Below, piece after piece: positions 57,153 through 64,000 of a DNA stretch of 64,000 nucleotides. Position 1 is the stretch's first letter; the number at the start of each line of letters is the position of its first letter. The position numbers and the translations under genes were made by a program. The stretch is from positions 248,001 to 312,000 of the forward strand of contig JBFWWP010000001.1 of NCBI GenBank assembly GCA_050246115.1, given 5' to 3'. Below the pieces are notes generated by a model. That model did no database searches. It was not told where the DNA came from and worked only from the letters and a program-made list of their open reading frames with translations. The DNA is from JBFWWP01 sp050246115. GTDB lineage: Bacteria; Planctomycetota; UBA8108; UBA1146; JAJFFE01.

Positions 57153-57827
57153 CTACTGGACCTGCGTGAAGCTGCCGCCGTTCGCGCTCGCGATCTGTTG
57201 CATGCAGGTCGACCCCGAGGCCTCGCTCCCAATGAACAGCGTGTTCACGGGGTTGCGCTGCCAGTTGGCGGCGGTCACCGCGGTCACCGTCTCGCCGCAA
57301 CCGGGGCAGTTCGGCACGCCGTCACTCACGATGATCACGGCCTTGTGGCGCAAGCGGCTTTGGTTGCAGATGTTGATCGTGGTTACAGCGGCCGGGGCCA
57401 TGCAGGTCGCGCCACCGGTCGTAAGAGCTTGCACCCACGCCGTCGCCGAGGCTTTGTTCGACACGGTCGCCTTCACCGGAATCGTCTGCCACGACATTTG
57501 CCCGTTTTCGAAGGCCACCAGGCCCAGTTCGGCGCGGTTCGTGAGGGTGGTTATGGCCGACGTGACCTCCTGCTTGAGCGTGGCCAGCTTGGCTCCGGCC
57601 ATGCTCCCCGAACGGTCGAGGCACCAGAAGAAGGCGTCGGCCTCGAACTCGGCGCCGTAGAAGATGATGGACTCGGTCTCGTCCTCTTCGTCCTCTTCGT
57701 CACGGCCGATCTTGCCTGCCGGCAAGTCGAGCGGCCGCTTGGCGTCTTCCGACGATTGACCAATCACTGCCGTGCACAACACGAGCGCAGCGGCCCCGCT
57801 CAACATCGCGATCAACGTGCGGATCAT
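57153..57827 (-). CDS. Secreted VWA-domain protein, paralogue 2
   Basis: 224 residues, the same length as paralogue 1 and the closest to it. Signal peptide (MLSGAAALVLCTAVIGQ), acidic run DEEDEEDETES, MIDAS FFWCLDRSGSMAGAKLAT, CxxC in VPNCPGCGET and identical ending NGGSFTQVQ. Differences cluster in the signal, in ENGQMSWQTIP and in GSEASGSTC. ATG 57827 has GGAGATTGGGA upstream. It probably arose by tandem duplication that included 5' sequence. Confidence 0.85.
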   Translation of the reverse strand: MIRTLIAMLSGAAALVLCTAVIGQSSEDAKRPLDLPAGKIGRDEEDEEDETESIIFYGAEFEADAFFWCLDRSGSMAGAKLATLKQEVTSAITTLTNRAELGLVAFENGQMSWQTIPVKATVSNKASATAWVQALTTGGATCMAPAAVTTINICNQSRLRHKAVIIVSDGVPNCPGCGETVTAVTAANWQRNPVNTLFIGSEASGSTCMQQIASANGGSFTQVQ

Positions 57828-57945
57828 TCCCAATCTCCTCATTTCTCCCGCAGTTTGCCGCCGAGACTCGGTTCCGCTCGAGCGGACCAGCACTCAGGGG
57901 CCTACTGCTGAACACCCACTTACCGCGGGAGCTCGATCCGGTCCT

Positions 57946-57977
57946 CGATCTGGCCCAGCCGCGATCTGGCCCAGCCG
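57946..57977. repeat. 16-bp tandem repeat, two copies
   Basis: Two perfect copies of CGATCTGGCCCAGCCG. Confidence 0.85.
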
Positions 57978-58141
57978 CCAGTTCGATCCGTCGACACACC
58001 CGGGTTTCGCCCATACCCCATGCCCACCCGGGATGACGTCCGTGGCGTCGAGGATCCCGCGCGGCTTCTCAGAATCTCGGGAAGCGTACCGTAAGTCCAT
58101 AGATTTCGGGATGACCACCGCTCGGCGTTCCCGCGCAAACT

Positions 58142-58217
58142 CGAGTCCCGAATCAAGCGCATGCCGCGGGATTCGGGACTCGATTTCTCTTCGAGGGGGC
58201 TTTCGCAAAGGCCCCTC
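58142..58217 (-). terminator. Double hairpin after VWA paralogue 3 (includes REP copy 4)
   Basis: First, on the gene side, GAGGGGGCTTTCGCAAAGGC with CCCTC (58193-58217), a one-mismatch stem of the REP-like family. Then a perfect 13-bp inverted repeat CGAGTCCCGAATC / GATTCGGGACTCG (58142-58182). Both lie within 100 bases of the paralogue 3 stop. Terminator or 3'-end stabiliser is likely. Confidence 0.55.
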
Positions 58218-58241
58218 GCGACCGCAGCGAACCGATCGGGA

Positions 58242-58922
58242 TCACTCGTTGACGGCCGCGAACGTGCCGCCATTCGCCGAGGCGATCTGCTGCATGCAGG
58301 CCGCACCCGTCGAGCCAGCACCGCCGACGAACAGCGTGTTGACGGGATTGCGCTGCCAGTTCGCGGACGTGACGGCGGTCACGGTCTCCGCACAGAACGG
58401 ACAGTTGGGCTCGCCGTCACTGAAGATGATCACGGTCTTGTTGCGGAGTCGGCTCTGGGTGCAGATGTTCACCGCCTGCACCGCTCCCGGCGCCATGCAG
58501 GTGCCGCCGCTCGCGACGAGGGATTGCACCCAAGCCGTGGCCGACGCCTTGTTCGAGACCGTCGCCTTGACCGGCTGTGTGTTCCATGCCGTGTGGTTAT
58601 CGGCAAACGCCACGAGCCCGAACTCCGCTCGATTCGTCAGCGTGGCGATCACCTGCGTGACCTCTTGCTTGAGCGTCGCCAGGCGCGCGCCGATCATCGA
58701 GCCCGAGCGATCCAGGCACCAGAAGAACGCGTCGGCCTCGTACTCCTGACCGTAGAAGATGATCGACTCGGTCTCGTCTTCCTCGTCTTCCTCGTCGCGT
58801 CCGACCTTGCCGGCAGGGAGATCGAGCGGGCGCTTCGCATCCCCCTGCGACTGTCCGACCAGCCAAGACCCGCCTCCGAGCAGCGCCACCAACGCGACGA
58901 ACAGGACCCGGTTGCTCAACAC
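58242..58922 (-). CDS. Secreted VWA-domain protein, paralogue 3
   Basis: 226 residues, the most diverged of the three. Signal peptide (VLFVALVALLGGGSWLVGQ), acidic run DEEDEEDETES, MIDAS FFWCLDRSGSMIGARLAT, CxxC in EPNCPFCAET, end NGGTFAAVNE. Its TCMAP loop and NWQRNPVNTLF core match the others exactly. GTG 58922 follows GAGGGG. The core KRPLDLPAGK-x-GRDEEDEEDE is invariant in all three, suggesting a shared binding or processing role for the acidic segment. Confidence 0.84.
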   Translation of the reverse strand: MLSNRVLFVALVALLGGGSWLVGQSQGDAKRPLDLPAGKVGRDEEDEEDETESIIFYGQEYEADAFFWCLDRSGSMIGARLATLKQEVTQVIATLTNRAEFGLVAFADNHTAWNTQPVKATVSNKASATAWVQSLVASGGTCMAPGAVQAVNICTQSRLRNKTVIIFSDGEPNCPFCAETVTAVTSANWQRNPVNTLFVGGAGSTGAACMQQIASANGGTFAAVNE

Positions 58923-59273
58923 TCAGCACCCCTCTTCTTCTTCTTCGCCAGAGACTCGCGACTTGGGACTCGACCGTGGGACCCCCCCGCCGGATCGAAT
59001 CCCGCTGAGCGACCCGCGAGTAGCGCGCCATCATACCGACGACTCGCCGCCGCGGGAACCTCCGCTGTGAGCGACACTTCGAACGAAAACAAGACGTTCC
59101 CGGTGGCCAGCTCCCGCGGCGAAACTCAAACGAGTCTGCAACTGATCTTCCGGTAAGGGGTTGTGGCGGTCCGGAGCGGGCCGCACCCGGAACGACGGAG
59201 CGGAGCCCGCGTTCGACTCCCAGACGCCGAACGGCCGTTCGACGCGGCGGCGCCCAGGCTCACGAGCCGGTCG
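58923..59273. other. 351-bp region between VWA paralogue 3 and the synthase gene
   Basis: I see no gene, repeat or clear promoter here. Confidence 0.4.
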
Positions 59274-60515
59274 TCAGGTACGCGGCAAGAGCGCGAGGAC
59301 CTCTTCGTCGGTGAGCAAGCGGTGGCTCCGCTTCGCCGCGTCGAAGATCGTGGTGACGAGTCCGTCGTCCGCGGGAATCTGGCGCTTTTCGAGCCAGAAC
59401 ACGACGTTCGATCGTCCGCTCATCGGGCCGATGCTGATCTTCTGCTCGAGACCGAACTCGTCGGCGGGGACCCCGGAATAGACCCGATTCGCGAGCCACG
59501 TGTCCTGTTTGCGGAAGGCCTTGATCACCGCGGCCGCGTGCACCCCGGTTGCGGTCTCGAACGCATCGCTGCCAAACACCGGGTAGTTCTTGGGGATGGG
59601 CACCCCACAAGCCGTGCTGACCGCACTTACGTACGCAGGAAGTCCGCGGAGGTCGTTGTCGATTGCCCCGAGCAGTTTGAGGTTGACGAGCAGCAGGTCG
59701 AGCGAAGTGTTGCCGCAACGTTCGCCGATGCCGAGGGCGGTTCCGTGGATGCGCCGGGCGCCCGCCTGGGCGGCGGCGATGGAGTTCGCAATGTCGAGTC
59801 CCCGGTCGCGGTGCCCGTGCCAATCGATCCCGACTTCGGGGTTGCCGGCCTCTGCAACGATCCGACCGATGAACCGGATCACGCTGCGAACGCCCGGTGG
59901 GGTGGCGTGGCCCACGGTGTCGGCAACGCACACGCGCTTGGCGCCGTTCTGGATGGCCGCGGTGTACAGCTGGCGCAAGGTGTCCGGGTGTGCCCGCGTC
60001 GTGTCCTCCGTGACGTACATCTGCGGCAGGCCTTCGCGAGCGCAGAGTCGACTCGCTTGGATCGTGTTCTCGAGCATCTGGTCGAGGGTCCAGTTCTCGG
60101 CGTACTGCCGGATCGGGCTGGAACCGATGAACGTGCAGACCTCGATCGGGACGCCGGTCTTCTGCGTGATCGCGACCACCGGCAGAATGTCGTTCTCATG
60201 CGTGCGTGCCGCACAATTGGGGCGGATCCGTAACCGACTGTCCGCGATCTCCTGCACCAAGCGAGTGACGTCCGCGACCGCCCGCGGCCCGGCTCCCGGA
60301 AGCCCGACGTTGGCGGTATGGATCCCCAACGATTCCATGAGGTGCAGGATCTCGATCTTCTTCTCGATGGGTGGGTCGGTCACCGATGGCGACTGGAGGC
60401 CGTCGCGGAGGGTCTCGTCATCGAATTCAATGCCGCGGGGCAACGGGGCGTCTGGCTCGACGGTGTTCCAGTCGTAGATCAGGTCGCTCGGTCGGCTTGG
60501 CTGACGCTCGTGCAT
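59274..60515 (-). CDS. 2-isopropylmalate/homocitrate synthase family enzyme
   Basis: 413 residues. DRE-TIM metallolyase motifs: IEFDDETLRDGLQSPSV (with DETLRDG in place of DTTLRDG), the metal-binding HGHRDRG, and GIGERCGNTSLDLLLVNL. The family condenses acetyl-CoA with 2-oxoacids. The length lacks the C-terminal leucine-feedback domain of LeuA, so it is closer to homocitrate- or citramalate-synthase-like members. Which 2-oxoacid it uses cannot be settled by eye. Confidence 0.82.
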   Translation of the reverse strand: MHERQPSRPSDLIYDWNTVEPDAPLPRGIEFDDETLRDGLQSPSVTDPPIEKKIEILHLMESLGIHTANVGLPGAGPRAVADVTRLVQEIADSRLRIRPNCAARTHENDILPVVAITQKTGVPIEVCTFIGSSPIRQYAENWTLDQMLENTIQASRLCAREGLPQMYVTEDTTRAHPDTLRQLYTAAIQNGAKRVCVADTVGHATPPGVRSVIRFIGRIVAEAGNPEVGIDWHGHRDRGLDIANSIAAAQAGARRIHGTALGIGERCGNTSLDLLLVNLKLLGAIDNDLRGLPAYVSAVSTACGVPIPKNYPVFGSDAFETATGVHAAAVIKAFRKQDTWLANRVYSGVPADEFGLEQKISIGPMSGRSNVVFWLEKRQIPADDGLVTTIFDAAKRSHRLLTDEEVLALLPRT

Positions 60516-60697
60516 GGTCTCCCCTCGCTCGTGCAGATCCGGTCTCGGGTTCGTGAACGCCGATCGTCGCGTGGATCGCGGCGTCGATCACGGGCGTTCG
60601 CTGTCCCGACTGTAGCGAAGTTCGGCCCGGATTGGAATTGTCGGACCCGCATCGGAATCGAGTTGCAAAAGGAGCCCCCGCGCCGAGAATCGCCGCC

Positions 60698-62050
60698 ATG
60701 GCGCTACCGCGGTGGGTGATGAAGTTTGGGGGGACATCGGTCGGCGACGCGGCATGCGTTCGTGCCGCGGGGGCGATCGTCTCGGGTCACCACGAACGGT
60801 CGCCCGCGGTCGTCGTGTCCGCGGCTTCCGGGGTTACCGATGAGCTGATCCGTTTGCTCGCGCACGCCGCTCGAGGCGGCTCCCAGCAGCAAGCTGGGCT
60901 CGCATCGTTGGTCGCACGCCATCGTACCTTGCTGCGCGAGCTCGAACTCCCCGCCGAGCTTCTGGACTCGCTGTTCGGCGAGCTCCAAGAGCTGCTCGAA
61001 GGCGTCGCGGTTCTCCGCGAACTCACCGATCGCACCCGCGATCGCGGCCTGTCATACGGCGAGAGGCTGTTGGCTCCGGTGTTTGCGGCCCACCTCGTTC
61101 GGCTCGGGTACGACGCGCGTCCCTGGGACGCCGGTGAACTCGGGCTCATTACCGACGATCGCCATGGTCGGGCACGGCCGCTGGCCGAGGCGTACGCCCG
61201 CATTCCGAAGACCCTCACCCGTGCTGGTGCCCATATCCCGGTGATCACGGGCTTCATCGGACGCACCGCGAGCGGTGAGACCACGACCCTGGGCCGAGGC
61301 GGCAGCGATTACTCGGCGAGCATCGTCGCCCGGGCCGTTGGGGCCGAAGTGTTGCAGATTTGGACCGACGTCGACGGGATCATGACCGCCGACCCACGCA
61401 TCGTCGCCGGCGCGCAGGTGCTCTCGACGCTCAGCTACGGCGAGGCCAGCGAACTCGCCTACTCGGGGGCCAAGGTCCTCCACCCGTCGACGATTGCGCC
61501 GGCCATGGAGGCCGGAATCCCCGTGCTCGTTCTCAACAGCCGCCAACCGCACCTGACGGGCACCATGATCCTGGGCGAGCCGGCCCCGGCGCCGGAGGGC
61601 GTCGTGCGCTCGATTGCGCACAAGCGAGGCGTGCAGGTCGTCACCGTCGTCAGCCCGCGAATGCTCGATCGCCACGGCTTCCTGTCGCGAATCGCCGAGG
61701 CGTTCAATCGCCACGCGGTGTCCATCGACATGATCTCGACTTCGGAAGTCTCGGTGTCCCTGACCACGAGTGAGGGCGAGCACGAGTTGGCCCCAGTGCT
61801 GGCGGAACTCGAGGGCTTCTCCGCCGTGACCTTGACCCGCGATCGCGGCATGATCAGCGTGGTCGGTGCCGGCCTGGGATCGACCTCGGAGATCATCGCC
61901 AACTTGTTGCAGTCCGTGGCCGCGATCGGGGCGCAAGTCGAGATGATCAGCTACGGGGCGACGCGGCTCAACTTCTCGTTCCTGGTCGCCGATCGGGAAG
62001 TCGATCGCGTCGTCCGTGAACTCCACTCGGTTTGCTTCGGGAGCGCTTGA
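60698..62050 (+). CDS. lysC: Aspartate kinase
   Basis: 450 residues. Kinase domain with VMKFGGTSVGDAACVRAAGA, GFIGRTASGETTTLGRGGSD, WTDVDGIMTADPRIV and SYGEASELAYSGAKVLHPST; C-terminal ACT domains (VVTVVSPRMLDRHGFLSRIA, ISVVGAGLGSTSEIIANLLQ) that normally bind lysine or threonine. It phosphorylates aspartate for the lysine, threonine and methionine pathway and feeds DapA (8873). ATG 60698 is chosen, though its ribosome site is poor (AAAAGGA about 24 bases away). There is no fused homoserine dehydrogenase. Confidence 0.92.
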   Translation: MALPRWVMKFGGTSVGDAACVRAAGAIVSGHHERSPAVVVSAASGVTDELIRLLAHAARGGSQQQAGLASLVARHRTLLRELELPAELLDSLFGELQELLEGVAVLRELTDRTRDRGLSYGERLLAPVFAAHLVRLGYDARPWDAGELGLITDDRHGRARPLAEAYARIPKTLTRAGAHIPVITGFIGRTASGETTTLGRGGSDYSASIVARAVGAEVLQIWTDVDGIMTADPRIVAGAQVLSTLSYGEASELAYSGAKVLHPSTIAPAMEAGIPVLVLNSRQPHLTGTMILGEPAPAPEGVVRSIAHKRGVQVVTVVSPRMLDRHGFLSRIAEAFNRHAVSIDMISTSEVSVSLTTSEGEHELAPVLAELEGFSAVTLTRDRGMISVVGAGLGSTSEIIANLLQSVAAIGAQVEMISYGATRLNFSFLVADREVDRVVRELHSVCFGSA

Positions 62051-62134
62051 GCCCGGGCGCCACTTGCTGATCCGGTGCAGCGTTCGCATTGCATCGTGAT
62101 CGACCGGCCTCGCTCGGACCGGGTTTCTCAGCCG

Positions 62135-62183
62135 CTACAGCCCTTGGTACCCTACAGCCCTTGGTACCTACAGCCCTTGGTAC
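62135..62183. repeat. 16-bp tandem repeat over the ETF-QO stop codon
   Basis: Three copies of CTACAGCCCTTGGTAC, with one extra C between copies 1 and 2. Copy 3 contains the end of the ETF-QO gene (KYQGL and stop), so the last codons are repeated twice downstream. Confidence 0.92.
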
Positions 62184-63799
62184 TTCGGCCCGCCGGCATC
62201 GCTGGGGACCGTCCACGTGATGATCTGGTACGGGTCGAGAATGTCGCAGGTCTTGCAGTGTACGCAGTTCGAGTGGTTGATCCGGAGCTGTTTGCCGCCG
62301 CGAGGATCGTCGACCATCTCGTACACGTTGGCCGGGCAGAAGCGCTCACACGGGTTCCCGAACTCGGTCGCACACCGAGTCCGACAGATGTCCGTATCCG
62401 CGACCAGCAGGTGCGAAGGTTGGTGCTCGTCGTGGATGGACCCCGCGTGGTACACCTGCGTGACCTTGTCGATCAGGTACTTCCCGTCGTAGGTCAACGG
62501 GGCGCGCTTGCCGGGCGCCCGCGACAGCGGCTTCATTTCTCGGTAGTCCGGCTCGATCTCCTTGCGTTCGCGGCCAATTCCACCGAGTACGTACTTGATC
62601 CCGGCTTTCATGCCGCCGAGCCAGAAGCCCGACTTGAACTCCTGGCGATAGTTTCGGACTCGGTATAGTTCTTCCTTCAACCAGGACTCCTGGAAGCGGC
62701 GTTCGAATCCAGCCAGGGTCGCCGCCGAGAAGTCGCCGCGTTCGGTGGCTTCGAGCAGGGTCTCGGATGCCAGCAGGCCACTTTTGATCGCGGTGTGGAT
62801 GCCCTTCAGCCGGCTGATGTTCAACAGCGAGGCGCCGTCCCCAACGATGAGAAATCCATCGCCGTAGCCGCGTGGACGCGACCAGTATCCGCCTTCGGGC
62901 ACAGCCTTGGCGCCGGCCTTCAGGATCTCTCCTCCTTCGAGGATGGCGCGCACGAAGGGGTGGGTTTTCCAGCGCTGGAAGTTCTCCCACGGATCGTTGT
63001 AGGGAGAGCCACTATCGAGCGCGGAAACGAAGCCCACGGACACCCGGTCGTTCGGGAGACCGTAGATCCACGAGCCCCCGTACTCGTGGCCGCCGAGCGG
63101 CCAACCGGCGGTGTGCACCACGCGACCGGCAGCGAAGCGCCCCGCGGGCAGCTGCCAGAGCTCCTTGCAGCCGGTGCCATAGGTCTGCGGGTTGGGTCCG
63201 TCGAGGCGCAGCTTGTCGACGAGCGCACGGGTCAACGAGCCGCGGACGCCCTCGCCGAGGACCGTGCAGTTGGCGATGAGATCGGCGCCGGGCTCGAACG
63301 CTGGGCCAGGGCTTCCGTCCGCGTTGAGCCCCTTGTCGACCGTGCGGACTCCGGTCACGCGATCGCCCTCGAACAGGAGTTCCTTTCCCGGGAACCCCTC
63401 GAACACCATGACGTCGAGTGCTTCGAGCTTCTCCTTCAGCCAAACGACGAGTTCGGACAAGGTGACCATGAAGTAGCCGTGGTTCTTCAGGAACGGCGGT
63501 ACCGGCAGGGTCCGTGCGGATTGCTGGCCGAGGAGATGGACGCTCTCGTGGGTTACCTTGCAATCGATCGGGCAGCCAGCGGCTTCGAGTCCCTCGGGAA
63601 AGAGCTCCAGGAGGGAGCGCGGGTCGAGGATCGCCCCCGAGAGGGTGTGGGCCCCAACGCTCTGCGCCTTCTCGATGACCGCGAGTTGGAGGTCCGAGCC
63701 GCGGGCGCGCGCTGCGCGAGCGAGGTGGTATGCCGCCGCCAGGTTCGCGGGCCCGGCACCGACGAACAAGATGTCTACCGGCAGTTGCTCGCGTTCCAT
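62168..63799 (-). CDS. Electron-transfer flavoprotein:quinone oxidoreductase
   Basis: 543 residues. FAD-binding ILFVGAGPANLAAAYHLARA; membrane/quinone-binding middle region (GGWPLGG-like WPLGGHEYGGSWIYGLPND, KSGLLASETLLEATERGDF); C-terminal 4Fe-4S domain with NPCERFCPANVYEMVDD and NCVHCKTCDILDP. It passes electrons from reduced ETF to the quinone pool, completing the route from the two acyl-CoA dehydrogenases to respiration. ETF alpha and beta are not in the window. The stop codon lies in a triplicate 16-bp repeat. Confidence 0.94.
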   Translation of the reverse strand: MEREQLPVDILFVGAGPANLAAAYHLARAARARGSDLQLAVIEKAQSVGAHTLSGAILDPRSLLELFPEGLEAAGCPIDCKVTHESVHLLGQQSARTLPVPPFLKNHGYFMVTLSELVVWLKEKLEALDVMVFEGFPGKELLFEGDRVTGVRTVDKGLNADGSPGPAFEPGADLIANCTVLGEGVRGSLTRALVDKLRLDGPNPQTYGTGCKELWQLPAGRFAAGRVVHTAGWPLGGHEYGGSWIYGLPNDRVSVGFVSALDSGSPYNDPWENFQRWKTHPFVRAILEGGEILKAGAKAVPEGGYWSRPRGYGDGFLIVGDGASLLNISRLKGIHTAIKSGLLASETLLEATERGDFSAATLAGFERRFQESWLKEELYRVRNYRQEFKSGFWLGGMKAGIKYVLGGIGRERKEIEPDYREMKPLSRAPGKRAPLTYDGKYLIDKVTQVYHAGSIHDEHQPSHLLVADTDICRTRCATEFGNPCERFCPANVYEMVDDPRGGKQLRINHSNCVHCKTCDILDPYQIITWTVPSDAGGPKYQGL

Positions 63800-63896
63800 G
63801 TGCTACGGTACTCCTCATGGCTTGGATTGGGCGACGTGCGCTTTCACCCTCGAGGGGGCGATGTCCGCTGCATGCGGGATGCGGTCCCAACGCTGC

Positions 63897-63944
63897 GAAG
63901 CAAGGCGCCTGCAAGGGAATGAAGCAAGGCGCCTGCAAGGGAAT
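63897..63944. repeat. 24-bp tandem repeat, two copies
   Basis: Two perfect copies of a 24-base unit (GAAGCAAGGCGCCTGCAAGG then GAAT) about 100 bases upstream of the ETF-QO start. Confidence 0.9.
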
Positions 63945-64000
63945 ATGGGGTGAGGCGACCGACACTGTCAATGGCGAAGGCCCAGCCAACCGCAGACCGT

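Larger units (their letters stand above)
57828..58241. other. 414-bp region between VWA paralogues 2 and 3
   Basis: Contains a two-copy 16-bp repeat (57946-57977), the block shared with the region upstream of paralogue 1 (58029-58113), and two consecutive hairpins (58142-58217) after paralogue 3. No gene was recognised. Confidence 0.55.

Overview
This is a 64 kb stretch of high-GC (about 65% by eye) bacterial chromosome, densely coded on both strands. No rRNA, tRNA, CRISPR array or complete insertion sequence was recognised. The cell has an outer membrane (LptE, a BamD-like TPR protein, many lipobox lipoproteins) and respires (succinyl-CoA synthetase, malate dehydrogenase, ETF:quinone oxidoreductase, fatty-acid oxidation enzymes). 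The prkA-yeaH-spoVR cluster, paired sigma-54 regulators, large TPR lipoproteins, frequent TTG/GTG starts and a family of secreted von Willebrand A proteins suggest a planctomycete or a similar environmental diderm. That placement is inference from memory, not a search result.

Region 1 (1-16651): end of an RsbW-like protein, a CorC-type CBS protein, then a tightly overlapped operon recO - TPR protein - lptE - folP - cdaA - cdaR - glmM, which joins c-di-AMP synthesis to amino-sugar and folate synthesis. Then dapA, a convergent HD-domain nuclease, a TPR/histidine kinase with a sigma-54 response regulator, and a HEAT/TPR protein.

Region 2 (16656-33245): an FMN reductase, an FAH-family hydrolase, two envelope lipoproteins on the minus strand, sucC-sucD-mdh behind a good sigma-70 promoter, an XRE regulator, nrnA with a lipoprotein, a second histidine kinase/NtrC pair, and dnaK with a strong intrinsic terminator.

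Region 3 (33864-46761): prkA-yeaH-spoVR; a minus-strand ABC-2 exporter (ATPase and two permeases); then hydroxyacyl-CoA dehydrogenase, two acyl-CoA dehydrogenases and a thiolase. With the enoyl-CoA hydratase (52095) and ETF-QO (62168) these make most of a beta-oxidation set.

Region 4 (46802-64000): an LpoB-like lipoprotein pair, a GT-C glycosyltransferase, a parvulin/double-cyclophilin fusion, enoyl-CoA hydratase, an isopropylmalate-dehydrogenase-family enzyme, a YgfZ protein, three paralogous secreted VWA proteins, an isopropylmalate/homocitrate-synthase-family enzyme, aspartate kinase and ETF-QO.

The most unusual content lies between genes. There are two 97%-identical 179-bp miniature inverted-repeat elements in opposite orientation, one supplying part of a gene's stop codon. 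There is also a dispersed ~33-bp motif in three 5' regions, a family of GGGGCTTTGCGAAAGCCCC hairpins at gene ends, and many minisatellites with 15-18 bp units, several lying over stop codons.
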